DNA from: Hydrogenimonas cancrithermarum
GTDB taxonomy: Bacteria > Campylobacterota > Campylobacteria > Campylobacterales > Hydrogenimonadaceae
Reading direction: 5' to 3'
Length of the DNA stretch: 64,000 bases
Assembly: GCF_030296055.1 (NCBI RefSeq)
Contig: NZ_AP027370.1
Span: forward strand, 620,001 to 684,000
The first letter of the stretch is position 1, and the number at the start of each line of letters is the position of its first letter. Under the pieces are notes generated by a model. It was not told where the DNA came from. It was given only the letters and a program-made list of their open reading frames with translations, and did not search any database. The position numbers were made by a program, and so were the translations under genes. Positions 1 through 8,296 of this stretch are shown here, piece after piece.

Positions 1-447
1 GTCGAAGAGAACGACACGCCCGTCGTCGATGAGCTGGTAGAGATCTTTGTCGTGGCTTACGATGCGCACTCTGATCCCCTGTTCTTTGGCACACTTGACC
101 ATCGAAGCGATAACGTCATCCGCTTCGTAACCTTCCAGGCTCAGTTTGCTCAGCCCCATTTTCTCGATCCACTCGATCGCCACGGGAAGCTGCTGTTTCA
201 GCTCAGGCGGCGCTTCGGGACGCTGCGCTTTGTAGTTCGGGTCGATCTTTTGACGGAAACTGGGGCCCGGTGCATCGAGCGCGAAAAGCAGATAGTCGGT
301 CGGGTACTCTTTTTCGAGATTGTGGATCAGATTTGCGAAACCGGTCAACAGGCCGGTGGGAAAACCTTCGGAGTTTTTGAGTGGAGGAAGGGCGTAGAAG
401 CTTCTGAAAAAGAAGCCAAAGGTATCGATAACGGTCAGTGTCTTCAT
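1..447 (-). CDS. polA: DNA polymerase I, N-terminal 5'-nuclease part (truncated by window edge)
   Basis: These are the first 149 codons of a minus-strand gene that runs off the left edge. The product begins MKTLTVIDTFGFFFRSFYAL and contains the FEN/5'-3' exonuclease signatures: the early metal-binding Asp in VIDT, EGYEADDVIA near residue 105 and SHDKDLYQLI near residue 135. This domain removes RNA primers and damaged 5' ends; in PolA it precedes the polymerase domain. A stand-alone exonuclease cannot be excluded because the rest is missing, but PolA is the usual form in this phylum. The ATG lies 4 nt after the stop of the HDOD gene, so the two are probably cotranscribed. Confidence 0.85.
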   Translation of the reverse strand, partial: MKTLTVIDTFGFFFRSFYALPPLKNSEGFPTGLLTGFANLIHNLEKEYPTDYLLFALDAPGPSFRQKIDPNYKAQRPEAPPELKQQLPVAIEWIEKMGLSKLSLEGYEADDVIASMVKCAKEQGIRVRIVSHDKDLYQLIDDGRVVLFD

Positions 448-451
448 ACGG

Positions 452-1270
452 CTATCGGTTCCACCATTCATTCAAGTCGTTCAGTATGGAAGCGAGTTCC
501 GCTTCGGGCAATCCCGCCTTGAGCGCCAGGTTCAAAGCCCGCTTTCGGCTTTTCTCACCCAGCGGATCCCGTACATTGACAGCTTCCGATGCGATCCGCA
601 ATACCCACGTGTCCTCTTTCGCATCCCCATCGGCCTGGTTCGGCATATCGGACCACCGGATAAGATCGGAGAAGTACGGATCGAAATCCCAATGCAGAAG
701 CATCGCCGCACTCACTTCGGCAGTCGTCGCATCGATATAGTTTCTTTCGATTTCGCGAATATCCCAACCCGCTTCCAGTTCGGCCTTGAATGGGGCATCT
801 TCCCCTTCTCTGAGCAATTCGTCGGAAATGACGATCTTCCCGATCTCCTGCAAAAGCGCCAGGAGTCTGATACGTTCCGCTTTGGAAGGATTGATCCGGG
901 TCATCCATCGTTCCGCCAGCATGCTTTGGAACTGCGAAATTTTCGCAAACGTTTCGCTGCTCATACCATAGGGGTCGAGATTGGTACGCAGCATATTCCG
1001 TACCGAAAGGTTGATGACGAGATCTTTGACGCTCCGCATGCCCAGAAGAGAGACCGCCTGTTCTACACTGGTGATCTCTTTGCGTAGGCCGTAAAACGCA
1101 GAATTGAGAAGTTTCAACAGATCGGCGACGACCATCGGATCTTTTTCGACGATCGTGGCGATCTTTTTACTGCTTACATTGGGATCGAGATAGGCCTTTT
1201 CGATCTCCACAACCGTCTGGGGAAGCGGAGGAAGCGAACTTATCCGTTGAACCAATTGAGAATTCATCAT
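452..1270 (-). CDS. HDOD domain signalling protein
   Basis: The 272-residue product starts MMNSQLVQRISSLPPLPQTV, the classic HDOD opening. It continues with the helical HDOD pattern: VSSKKIATIVEKDPMVVADL, then LLNSAFYGL and VSLLGMRSVKDLVI. HDOD domains resemble HD hydrolases but usually lack the metal-binding HD residues and act as protein-interaction modules in regulation and motility. No other output domain is visible; the C-terminal 130 residues are the rest of the helical fold. AAGG lies 7 nt before the first of two adjacent ATG codons. It ends 4 nt before polA. The specific role is unknown. Confidence 0.8.
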   Translation of the reverse strand: MMNSQLVQRISSLPPLPQTVVEIEKAYLDPNVSSKKIATIVEKDPMVVADLLKLLNSAFYGLRKEITSVEQAVSLLGMRSVKDLVINLSVRNMLRTNLDPYGMSSETFAKISQFQSMLAERWMTRINPSKAERIRLLALLQEIGKIVISDELLREGEDAPFKAELEAGWDIREIERNYIDATTAEVSAAMLLHWDFDPYFSDLIRWSDMPNQADGDAKEDTWVLRIASEAVNVRDPLGEKSRKRALNLALKAGLPEAELASILNDLNEWWNR

Positions 1271-1344
1271 AGATCTGCCTTAAAAAATTGGGATGTTTTT
1301 GGAAGTGGTTCAGTATAACAAATCGGAGTTTAAACGCCTCCCCC

Positions 1345-1755
1345 TCAGGAGCCGAATTTGACACTTTCCGAACGTGAGCGGCGCTTGGCCTTCTTTTTGG
1401 CCTGTTCACGGTTGAAGGAGAAAATGGCATAGATCGCCCAGGCAAGAAACATCGAAGCGAGTACTTCGTAACCGATCGCCCACATCATGAAAAACCCGAT
1501 CACGTCGCCTTTTGCGATCACGGTGAAAAGATCGCTCAAACTCCCCTTCGCCGTAATTGCAAGCATGACGATCGTCCCGGTGACATAGGGTGCGAAGGTA
1601 AAATAGATTGCGGCTTTGATATAGGCGTATTTCGGATCACCGCCGACAAGATCGGCAACCGTGAGCTGTTGATGCAGAAAATCTCCGTGATTTTCATACA
1701 TCAGCTCTTTGTATTTGGGCATCGATTTGTAAAATTTCGTTCTTTTTGCAGCCAT
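1345..1755 (-). CDS. small membrane protein of unknown function
   Basis: The product is about 136 residues with a basic N-terminus, two hydrophobic segments and a strongly basic tail (KKKAKRRSR). The segments are at residues ~48-68 (AAIYFTFAPYVTGTIVML) and ~85-115 (VIGFFMMWAIGYEVLASM). I do not recognise the family; it is probably an inner-membrane protein with cytoplasmic ends. A GTG three codons upstream could also start it, but the ATG at 1755 is preferred. It stands alone between uvrA and the HDOD gene on the same strand, with a TACAAT hexamer about 70 nt upstream. Confidence 0.6.
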   Translation of the reverse strand: MAAKRTKFYKSMPKYKELMYENHGDFLHQQLTVADLVGGDPKYAYIKAAIYFTFAPYVTGTIVMLAITAKGSLSDLFTVIAKGDVIGFFMMWAIGYEVLASMFLAWAIYAIFSFNREQAKKKAKRRSRSESVKFGS

Positions 1756-1822
1756 AACTTTCACTTTCGTAAGGGTTGACCGGCCCGGAACCCGAAAATT
1801 TTAAATTCTGTATTGTCTTGTT

Positions 1823-1828
1823 ATTGTA
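1823..1828 (-). promoter_or_regulatory. possible -10 element (TACAAT)
   Basis: TACAAT on the minus strand lies about 70 nt before the ATG of the small membrane protein, in the gap after uvrA. There is no clear -35; Campylobacterota sigma-70 promoters often lack one. This is pattern matching only. Confidence 0.3.
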
Positions 1829-1909
1829 GCATAAACAACCAAGATGCCATTGAAACTGTCGCCCGAAAACCATGCTTTGAGGAAAAAACCTCGCCGCTCC
1901 AGTGAATTT

Positions 1910-4762
1910 TCACGATCGCTTCGTCGAGCCGGCTCGAAGCCCAAGCTCCTTGGCGAGAAACTCTCCGGTATAACTACCGCTTTTTTTATGGTTTTTCGCA
2001 ACCTCTTCCGGTGTTCCGGTTGCAACGATCCGACCCCCTTTGTTCCCCCCTTCTGGTCCCATATCGATGATATAGTCGGCATTTTTGACCATATCGAGGT
2101 TATGTTCGATCACCAGCACACTGTTGCCGAGATCGGTCAAATGGTGCAGCACCTTCGTCAGGCGGTCGACATCGGCGAAGTGCAGCCCCGTCGTCGGTTC
2201 GTCGAGAATGTAGAGGGTATTGCCCGTATCGCGGCGGCTTAGCTCTTTGGCGAGCTTGATGCGCTGTGCCTCTCCGCCCGAGAGCGTTACAGCGTTTTGC
2301 CCCAGCGTGATGTAGCCGAGCCCGACATCCTGCAGCGTCTTGAGCTTGGTGAAGATCTTCGGGATATGCTCGAAAAAATGAAGCGCCTCGTCGACGCTCA
2401 TCGCCAGCACGTCGGCGATGTTTTTTCCCTTGTAGGTGATCTCCAGCGTCTGAGGATTGTAGCGCTTGCCCTTGCAGGCGTCGCATTTGACCATGATGTC
2501 GGGCAGAAAGTGCATCTCGATCTTGATCTCCCCTTCCCCCTGGCACTTCTCACAGCGCCCCCCTTTGACATTGAAGCTGAAACGTCCCGGCTTGTAGCCG
2601 CGGATCTGGGCCTCTTTGGTCTTGACGAAGAGCTGACGGATCTCATCCATCACACCGGTATAGGTGGCGGGATTGGAGCGTGGCGTACGGCCAATGGGAC
2701 TCTGGTCGAGGTAGATCACCTTGTCGAGGTTCTCGAGCCCCACAATCTCCACCCCATCGACTTTGTGCACCTTCTTGGCACGGTTGAGAATCTCTTTGGC
2801 CGTCGGCAGGAGTGTCTGCAGAATCAAAGAGCTCTTCCCGCTGCCGCTGACACCCGTGATACAGACGAAGTTGCGCAACGGAATCGACGCCTTGAGGTTT
2901 TCGATATTGTTGATCGTTACGTTTTTGATCTCGAGCCACTCCTTCTGGGGCCTGCGGTGGAAATATTCGATCTTCTTGCGCCCGGTCAGGTACTGTGCCG
3001 TCAGCGTATCGGCTTTTCGCAGCGCTTCGAGCGTCCCGGCGAAGATGATCTCCCCACCGAATTTTCCGGCACCAGGCCCGATGTCGACGATGAAGTCGGC
3101 CGCTTCGATCGTCTCCTTGTCATGCTCGACGACGATAACGCTGTTGCCCTTCTGCTGTAACGACTTGAGCGTACGGATGAGCTTCTGGGTGTCGCGCTCG
3201 TGTAGCCCGATACTCGGTTCGTCCAGCACATACATCACCCCCGTCAGTCCACTTCCGATCTGGCTTGCGATGCGAATACGCTGCGCCTCGCCGCCGCTGA
3301 TGGTCCTGGCATCCCGTCCGAGCGTCAGATACCCGAGCCCGACGTCGTAAAGAAAGAAGAGGCGTTCTTGAATCTCTTTGAGAATCGGTGCGGCGATCAT
3401 CCGCTGCTGCTCGCTCAGGTCGGCGAAACTCGCTTCTTCGTGGAAAAAGTCGTAACACGCTTCAATCGGCATGTCGATGATCTCCGCGATCGTCTTGCCA
3501 CCGACACGAACGGCCAGCGATTCCGGCTTCAAACGGTGGCCGCCACAGCTGTCACACACCTTCTCGGTCATATAGTCGCCAAACTCCTTGTCGTCTTTGA
3601 GCATGTCGTAGGAGATTTTGACGATGCCGGGCCAGACCCGCTCGAGACGGTGGCGTTTCCAGGTGAACTTCACTTTGTCCGGCGTGCCGTAGAGAATCTG
3701 CTTCTGCTGATGCGGCTCGAGCTCCTCGTAAGGGGTGTCGATGTCGATCCCGACCGTTTCGCAGAAGGCTTTGAGAAACCCGAAATAGTATCCCTTGTTG
3801 AAACCGTAGAGCGTCTTGACGGCTCCTTCGCCGATGCTCAGATGCGGATCTATCACACGGCTCAGGTCGAGTGTATAGCGAAGCCCCAGGCCGTCACAGG
3901 TCGGACAGGCTCCCTTGGGGGAGTTGAACGAAAAGCTCAGGGGCTCGAGGGGATCGAAACTCACTTTGCAGTGAAAACATGCCAGATGCTCACTGTAGTG
4001 AATCAGTGGCGGCGTATCCATCTCCTCGTGGTTGAGCACTTCGATCTCGACTTCGCCGTAGCTCTCGTTCAGCGCTTTTTCTATGTCCTGTGCGATCCGC
4101 TCTTTGGACCCCTCCTTGACGGCCACGCGGTCGATCACCGCTTTGATCGTATGTTTTTTGGTTTTGGAAAGTTCCACATCCTCGTCCAGTCGAACCATCA
4201 CACCGTCGATGTGGGCACGCACGTATCCCTTGTGGCGAAGCGACTCGACGAGATCGGCGAAAGTTCCCTTCTTTTCGCGCACCAGCGGTGCCATGATCAC
4301 CAGCTTCGCCCCTTCGGGGAGTTTCAGTACCTGGTCGATAATGTCGCTTGCGCTCATCTGCGAAATGGGACGGCCGCATAGATGGCAGTACTGCTTGCCC
4401 ACACGGGCGAAAAGAAGACGCAGGTAGTCGTAGATTTCGGTGATGGTTCCCACCGTCGAGCGCGGGTTTTTGGAGGTGGTCTTCTGATCGATCGCAATAG
4501 CGGGTGTCAGCCCCTCTATCTTGTCGACGTCCGGCTTGCCGACTCGGTCCAGAAACTGTCTCGCGTACGACGAAAGCGACTCGATGTAGCGACGCTGCCC
4601 TTCGGCATAGAGGGTATCGAACGCCAGCGTACTCTTTCCGCTGCCGCTGAGGCCTGTAAAGACGACCAGTTTGTTTTTCGGTATCTCAAGATTGATTGAT
4701 TTGAGGTTGTTCTCCCTCGCCCCGAAAATTTTTATCTTATCCAATGGCGCATGCTCCTGCAT
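1910..4762 (-). CDS. uvrA: excinuclease ABC subunit A
   Basis: A full-length UvrA (950 residues), the damage-sensing ATPase of nucleotide excision repair that loads UvrB. Both ABC modules are complete. Module one has Walker A GLSGSGKST (~residue 40), zinc fingers CHLC/CFHC..CPTC/CDSC and the signature TISGGEAQRI. Module two has GVSGSGKSS (~640), the zinc finger CEKC..CDAC (~740) and TLSGGEAQRI. ABC switch Asp-Glu pairs occur in VLDEPSIGL and ILDEPTTGL. The first ATG has no clear Shine-Dalgarno (SD) site. An in-frame TTG six codons later (4744) lies 9 nt after AGGAG and would give the usual UvrA N-terminus, so it may be the true start. Confidence 0.97.
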   Translation of the reverse strand: MQEHAPLDKIKIFGARENNLKSINLEIPKNKLVVFTGLSGSGKSTLAFDTLYAEGQRRYIESLSSYARQFLDRVGKPDVDKIEGLTPAIAIDQKTTSKNPRSTVGTITEIYDYLRLLFARVGKQYCHLCGRPISQMSASDIIDQVLKLPEGAKLVIMAPLVREKKGTFADLVESLRHKGYVRAHIDGVMVRLDEDVELSKTKKHTIKAVIDRVAVKEGSKERIAQDIEKALNESYGEVEIEVLNHEEMDTPPLIHYSEHLACFHCKVSFDPLEPLSFSFNSPKGACPTCDGLGLRYTLDLSRVIDPHLSIGEGAVKTLYGFNKGYYFGFLKAFCETVGIDIDTPYEELEPHQQKQILYGTPDKVKFTWKRHRLERVWPGIVKISYDMLKDDKEFGDYMTEKVCDSCGGHRLKPESLAVRVGGKTIAEIIDMPIEACYDFFHEEASFADLSEQQRMIAAPILKEIQERLFFLYDVGLGYLTLGRDARTISGGEAQRIRIASQIGSGLTGVMYVLDEPSIGLHERDTQKLIRTLKSLQQKGNSVIVVEHDKETIEAADFIVDIGPGAGKFGGEIIFAGTLEALRKADTLTAQYLTGRKKIEYFHRRPQKEWLEIKNVTINNIENLKASIPLRNFVCITGVSGSGKSSLILQTLLPTAKEILNRAKKVHKVDGVEIVGLENLDKVIYLDQSPIGRTPRSNPATYTGVMDEIRQLFVKTKEAQIRGYKPGRFSFNVKGGRCEKCQGEGEIKIEMHFLPDIMVKCDACKGKRYNPQTLEITYKGKNIADVLAMSVDEALHFFEHIPKIFTKLKTLQDVGLGYITLGQNAVTLSGGEAQRIKLAKELSRRDTGNTLYILDEPTTGLHFADVDRLTKVLHHLTDLGNSVLVIEHNLDMVKNADYIIDMGPEGGNKGGRIVATGTPEEVAKNHKKSGSYTGEFLAKELGLRAGSTKRS

Positions 4763-4808
4763 TCATTTTTGCGTACGGTATACCATAAGTTTCGTTTAAG
4801 GTCAAGGC

Positions 4809-5552
4809 TCAAAGCCCAAGAAGTTTCTTCATCATCAGTACGAGGATGATCACATAGAGAACGATCAGCGCGTTCTTGTGCTTCTTGTTTCCGGTCTTTC
4901 CGGCCAGCCAGATCCCCGCCTGCACACCGAAAAGAGATGCGACACCGATCAAAAAGCCGTGCCAGTAGTCGATCTGTCCGGCGATGGAGAGGCTGATGAA
5001 ACCGGAGACCGACGAAAAAACGACGAAAAAGAGGCCTGCAGAGACCGCCTTTTTCAGCGGATAGTGTAAAAACCCCACCAGTATCGGCGTCAGAAGGATC
5101 GATCCGCCGATTCCCATCGAGATGGCGAAAAGTCCTATCACGGCACCGACACTCACGAGAATGGAAGGCGAGAGATCGTGCCCGGCTTCGACATCGACAT
5201 GTGCCGGCGCTTTGAAGAAACGGTAGAGCGCAAAGCCCACGACACCGACGAAAGCGACCTCGAGCACGATTTCGGGAACCGTCTTGACGAGCCATCCGCT
5301 TCCGAGCGCTCCTGCAAAACCGCCGAGCCCAAGGACGAGCCCCTCTTTGAGATTGAGATGTCCCTTTTTGTGGTTGAGCCAGGAGCCATAAAGTGAGCTG
5401 AAGACCATCTGCATCACCGAAATTCCGATGGCGGTTTTGATGTCGAACCCAAGCATGATGAGTGCCGGTACGAGCATCGTACCTCCGCCAATACCGAAAA
5501 ATCCGGACATTCCCCCGATGACAACGCCTACAATGACAAGCAAAATCTCCAT
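4809..5552 (-). CDS. TauE/SafE family permease (sulfite/anion exporter-like)
   Basis: An integral membrane protein of 247 residues with about eight hydrophobic segments. The glycine-rich opening GGMSGFFGIGGGTMLVPALI is repeated in the second half as SMGIGGSILLTPILVGFLHY, the duplicated TauE/SafE (DUF81) architecture. Family members are linked to export or uptake of sulfur-containing anions; the substrate here is unknown. The ATG at 5552 follows GAGGG with 5-nt spacing and is preferred over a GTG two codons earlier. The gene has a TATAAT-type -10 just upstream, back to back with the flagellar promoter. Confidence 0.88.
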   Translation of the reverse strand: MEILLVIVGVVIGGMSGFFGIGGGTMLVPALIMLGFDIKTAIGISVMQMVFSSLYGSWLNHKKGHLNLKEGLVLGLGGFAGALGSGWLVKTVPEIVLEVAFVGVVGFALYRFFKAPAHVDVEAGHDLSPSILVSVGAVIGLFAISMGIGGSILLTPILVGFLHYPLKKAVSAGLFFVVFSSVSGFISLSIAGQIDYWHGFLIGVASLFGVQAGIWLAGKTGNKKHKNALIVLYVIILVLMMKKLLGL

Positions 5553-5577
5553 GTGCACCCTCTGGAAAAAGTCGCCT

Positions 5578-5583
5578 ATTATA
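5578..5583 (-). promoter_or_regulatory. -10 element for the TauE/SafE gene (TATAAT)
   Basis: A perfect TATAAT on the minus strand ends about 25 nt before the permease ATG. It forms a divergent pair with the plus-strand TATAAT at 5640. The -35 is not obvious. Confidence 0.55.
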
Positions 5584-5639
5584 CTGAAATCGGCTTGAAT
5601 CGGCTTATACCATTAATGCGTAATTTAAAATTTTTATCC

Positions 5640-5645
5640 TATAAT
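5640..5645 (+). promoter_or_regulatory. -10 element for the cheX-fliN-fliO transcript (TATAAT)
   Basis: A perfect TATAAT on the plus strand lies 31 nt before the ATG of the CheX-like gene, preceded by an A/T-rich tract as expected for Campylobacterota sigma-70 promoters. I saw no sigma-54 (GG-N10-GC) or FliA-type element, so expression may be constitutive. Confidence 0.55.
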
Positions 5646-5676
5646 CAATAGATTTCCTGCGATTATAAACTGACGA

Positions 5677-6111
5677 ATGAAAAGGGCACGCTTGAACGAA
5701 CTATTGCAAACTGCGATGATGGAAGTTTTCAGCCAAACCTTCGGACTCGAGCTTCAGCCTTGCGAAGCTCCACCGGCGGAAGATGGTTATACGGCAGAAA
5801 TACCGTTCAGTGACGGAAGAGAGAGCTTTTCGGCCGCTGTCTGGGTTCAGAAGCCCATCCTGAGAAGATTGGCGAATCTGTTGCTGTTCGAGGAGGATCC
5901 CGATGAAGAGACACTTCGGGACCTCACATCGGAGCTGGCAAATTTCATTGTGGGCCATGCGAAGATGGCCGCCAGTGACAAAAACCTTCCATATTCGATC
6001 GAGACACCCAGATTTTCGGGCATAAAACCATTGGAACAGTCAGATCGTACGCTGCTGTACGAATTCGAAAATCAATGCGTTGCGCTGCAGATAAAGGGTC
6101 TGAATGGGTGA
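5677..6111 (+). CDS. CheX-like domain protein upstream of fliN
   Basis: A 144-residue soluble protein with the alpha/beta layout of the CheX/CheC phosphatase-like domain. It has an early helix (LNELLQTAMMEVFSQTFGLE), a beta-rich middle and the helix LRDLTSELANFIVGHAKMAA near residue 85, which resembles the ELxNxxxGxA core of CheX. In CheX that Glu/Asn pair dephosphorylates CheY-P; here E and N are present in ELANFIVGHAK. Its stop overlaps the fliN start by 8 nt, so it is co-translated with a switch protein. A CheY-P phosphatase or an adaptor at the motor switch is my inference. SD support for the ATG is weak. Confidence 0.65.
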   Translation: MKRARLNELLQTAMMEVFSQTFGLELQPCEAPPAEDGYTAEIPFSDGRESFSAAVWVQKPILRRLANLLLFEEDPDEETLRDLTSELANFIVGHAKMAASDKNLPYSIETPRFSGIKPLEQSDRTLLYEFENQCVALQIKGLNG

Positions 6112-6418
6112 AGCGGAAAAAAATGGAAAAGAGGAGAAAGAGATCAAGCTCTTCGATTTCGAACGGCTTCTCGATATCGAGGTGGAGATCACATCCTATC
6201 TTGGGGAGACGGAACTGACATTGAACGATATTCTCCACCTCAACGTCGGATCGGTCATCGATCTTCAGAAGCCTGCGGGAGAGAGTGTCGAAACCTATGT
6301 CAACGGAAGGATTATCGGAAAAGGGGAAGTGATGGTATACGAACAGAACCTGGCGATCCGAATCAACGAAATTCTCGATGCGGATGCCGTTATCTATTAC
6401 CTTTCGAAAGAGAAGTGA
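6104..6418 (+). CDS. fliN: flagellar motor switch protein FliN
   Basis: A product of 104 residues with a charged N-terminal extension of about 20 residues followed by a SpoA/surface-presentation domain. The key features are LLDIEVEITSYLGETELTL, VGSVIDLQKPAGE, VNGRIIGKGEVMV and the terminal LAIRINEIL. FliN lines the base of the C-ring and helps set rotation direction and export. AAAGGG precedes the ATG. It lies between the CheX-like gene (8-nt overlap) and a FliO-type gene, the arrangement I recall from Campylobacter. Confidence 0.93.
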   Translation: MGEAEKNGKEEKEIKLFDFERLLDIEVEITSYLGETELTLNDILHLNVGSVIDLQKPAGESVETYVNGRIIGKGEVMVYEQNLAIRINEILDADAVIYYLSKEK

Positions 6419-6420
6419 CC

Positions 6421-7296
6421 ATGCGGATCTTTTTACTGATCATTCTTCTCATCCACTCCGCCGTCGGTGCTCTTTTGCTGAACGAAAACCTCTACGAGCG
6501 TAACAACCGTATCGATCTCATGCTTTCGTTCGATACCCCTTTCTCGGGTACTATAAAGAAAAAAAGAGAATCGGACGGAACGATCGATATCCTTCTAAAC
6601 GGAATCGAGGTTCAAAAACCGTTTCGGGAAAATGTTCAAAACAGTTTCGTCGAATCGATCGCACTCATCAAATCGGGCCCGCATACGGCACTGATAAAGA
6701 TCGTTCCTCTGCAGAAGCCTCTTCAAGTCGAGGCATCCAAAACGATCGACGGATTCGGCCTGAGGCTTCGCATAACACCCACAGCCGAATCGTCGAAAAG
6801 TCTCTCCGCTTTGCCGGCCGCAGCGATATCGGATAGGCCCAAAACGGCAAAACCGCTCAACACACTTCAATCTTCACAGACACTTCCCGGTTGGCGATAC
6901 TGGAGTGTTTTGGCCATTCTTTTGCTTCTGCTAATCGTTTTGTGGATCGTCAAAAAACGCAGCACCGGCACACTTTCGGGAAAGAGCGGCTGGCTGATGC
7001 CCAAAGCCGGGCTGCCTGGAAATCTGCCCGAAGAGGCGGTCGTTCGCTATCAAAAAGTACTGGACCCCCACAACAGGCTCCTTCTGCTCGAATTCGGCGG
7101 CAAACAGTATCTGATGGTCGTCGGCAACAGTAACCTGCTTCTCGATACGTTTGTCGAGGGTAAGATCGAAGATGCCGATACATTTTCTCAGATGTTCGAA
7201 GCCAACAAAAAACAGCTCGATAACTTTTTGAAAGAGAACCATCCCGATGCCTACGAAGCGTTCAAAGCCAACGCAAGCAAAGAGGAACACCTCTAA
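6421..7296 (+). CDS. fliO: FliO-type flagellar export protein with large periplasmic domain
   Basis: The 291-residue product has a signal-like hydrophobic N-terminus (MRIFLLIILLIHSAVGALLL) and a beta-rich, presumably periplasmic region of about 140 residues. One transmembrane helix follows near residue 165 (WSVLAILLLLLIVLWIV), then a cytoplasmic domain with LLLLEFGGKQYLMVVGNSNL. That last part is the FliO motif. Campylobacterota FliO proteins are unusual in having the long periplasmic part. FliO helps assemble FliP in the type III export gate. The ATG at 6421 directly follows the fliN stop; a GTG two codons upstream overlaps it. Similarity is from motifs only. Confidence 0.75.
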   Translation: MRIFLLIILLIHSAVGALLLNENLYERNNRIDLMLSFDTPFSGTIKKKRESDGTIDILLNGIEVQKPFRENVQNSFVESIALIKSGPHTALIKIVPLQKPLQVEASKTIDGFGLRLRITPTAESSKSLSALPAAAISDRPKTAKPLNTLQSSQTLPGWRYWSVLAILLLLLIVLWIVKKRSTGTLSGKSGWLMPKAGLPGNLPEEAVVRYQKVLDPHNRLLLLEFGGKQYLMVVGNSNLLLDTFVEGKIEDADTFSQMFEANKKQLDNFLKENHPDAYEAFKANASKEEHL

Positions 7297-7329
7297 ACGA
7301 CGGATGGATGGTGGTGCATCTGCGTACCG

Positions 7330-8289
7330 TCAGTGAATCAGGAGATTTGATGGGTTGAAGAAAGTTTCGACCAGTTCCCGCATTTCGCTTGGCTCCGAAA
7401 TGCGGTTGACTTTGTCTCTGAACTCCGAAGCGCCTTTGTAGCCCGCTTTGGAGTAAGTGTGCAGGTGTTTGCGGAACAGTACGGCACCGTAGTCTCCGTA
7501 AAATTTTATCATCTGGTCGAAATGTTCGAGGATGATCTTGCGCTTCAGCCCTGGATCGATCTCTTTTTCGCCATGTTTGAGCTGATAGAATATCCAAGGA
7601 TTCCCAACGGCTCCACGGCCGATCATCACACCATCGGCTCCGGTGAACTCCAGAACCCACTGCGCCTTTGCATAACTCGTGATATCGCCATTGGCGATAA
7701 CGGGAATCGAAACCGCCTCTTTGATCTGCCGGATCGCGTCGTAATCGACCTCGCTTTTGAATTTTCCTGCACGTGTCCGCCCATGCACGGCGATGAAATC
7801 GGCACCGCTTGCCTCACACACTTTGGCGATTTCGACCGGCCGTTTCTCCTGAAAACCGATTCGTATCTTGACACTCGTAAGCGGCTTGTTCGAAGTCTCC
7901 TTGATCGTCCGGATGATATTCCCCATCTTCTCCAAGTCCTGCAGCAGAGAACTTCCCGACCCATGTGAAACGATCTTGGGGACCGGGCAACCGCAGTTGA
8001 GATCGACGATATCGATCCCGTCAATGGTGTTGAGAATCTCGACAGCCCCTTTGACAATCGACTCCTCCGCTCCAGCGATCTGAACCGAATAGGGTCTCTC
8101 GAGGGGACTCTTTTCGATCATCTTGAGACTCTTTTTGCTGTTGTGCACCAATGCGTTCGAACTGATCATTTCGCTGACGGTCAGATCGGCACCGAACCTT
8201 TTGACCACACTGCGAAACGGAAGGTCGGTCAACCCCGCCAACGGAGCCAGAACGTAGAGAGGCTTTGAAAAATCCAGAAGAGGTTTCAT
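7330..8289 (-). CDS. dusB: tRNA-dihydrouridine synthase
   Basis: A 319-residue TIM-barrel flavoprotein that reduces uridine to dihydrouridine in tRNA using FMN and NADPH. Visible features are LAPLAGLTDLPFRSVVKRFG at the start, the catalytic cysteine region VDLNCGCPVPKI (~residue 100), IAVHGRTRAGKFK (~165), VIANGDITS and MIGRGAVGNPWIF (~230). The small helical C-terminal domain that grips tRNA completes the protein. It converges on the fliO gene across a 33-nt gap. The next gene upstream ends only 7 nt before its start, so it is probably the last gene of a minus-strand run. Confidence 0.93.
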   Translation of the reverse strand: MKPLLDFSKPLYVLAPLAGLTDLPFRSVVKRFGADLTVSEMISSNALVHNSKKSLKMIEKSPLERPYSVQIAGAEESIVKGAVEILNTIDGIDIVDLNCGCPVPKIVSHGSGSSLLQDLEKMGNIIRTIKETSNKPLTSVKIRIGFQEKRPVEIAKVCEASGADFIAVHGRTRAGKFKSEVDYDAIRQIKEAVSIPVIANGDITSYAKAQWVLEFTGADGVMIGRGAVGNPWIFYQLKHGEKEIDPGLKRKIILEHFDQMIKFYGDYGAVLFRKHLHTYSKAGYKGASEFRDKVNRISEPSEMRELVETFFNPSNLLIH

Positions 8290-8296
8290 CCTATCC

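Noticed and set aside
3368-4381. Long plus-strand open frame inside uvrA
   Set aside because: uvrA is intact and fully conserved on the other strand; the reverse frame has no domain signature.
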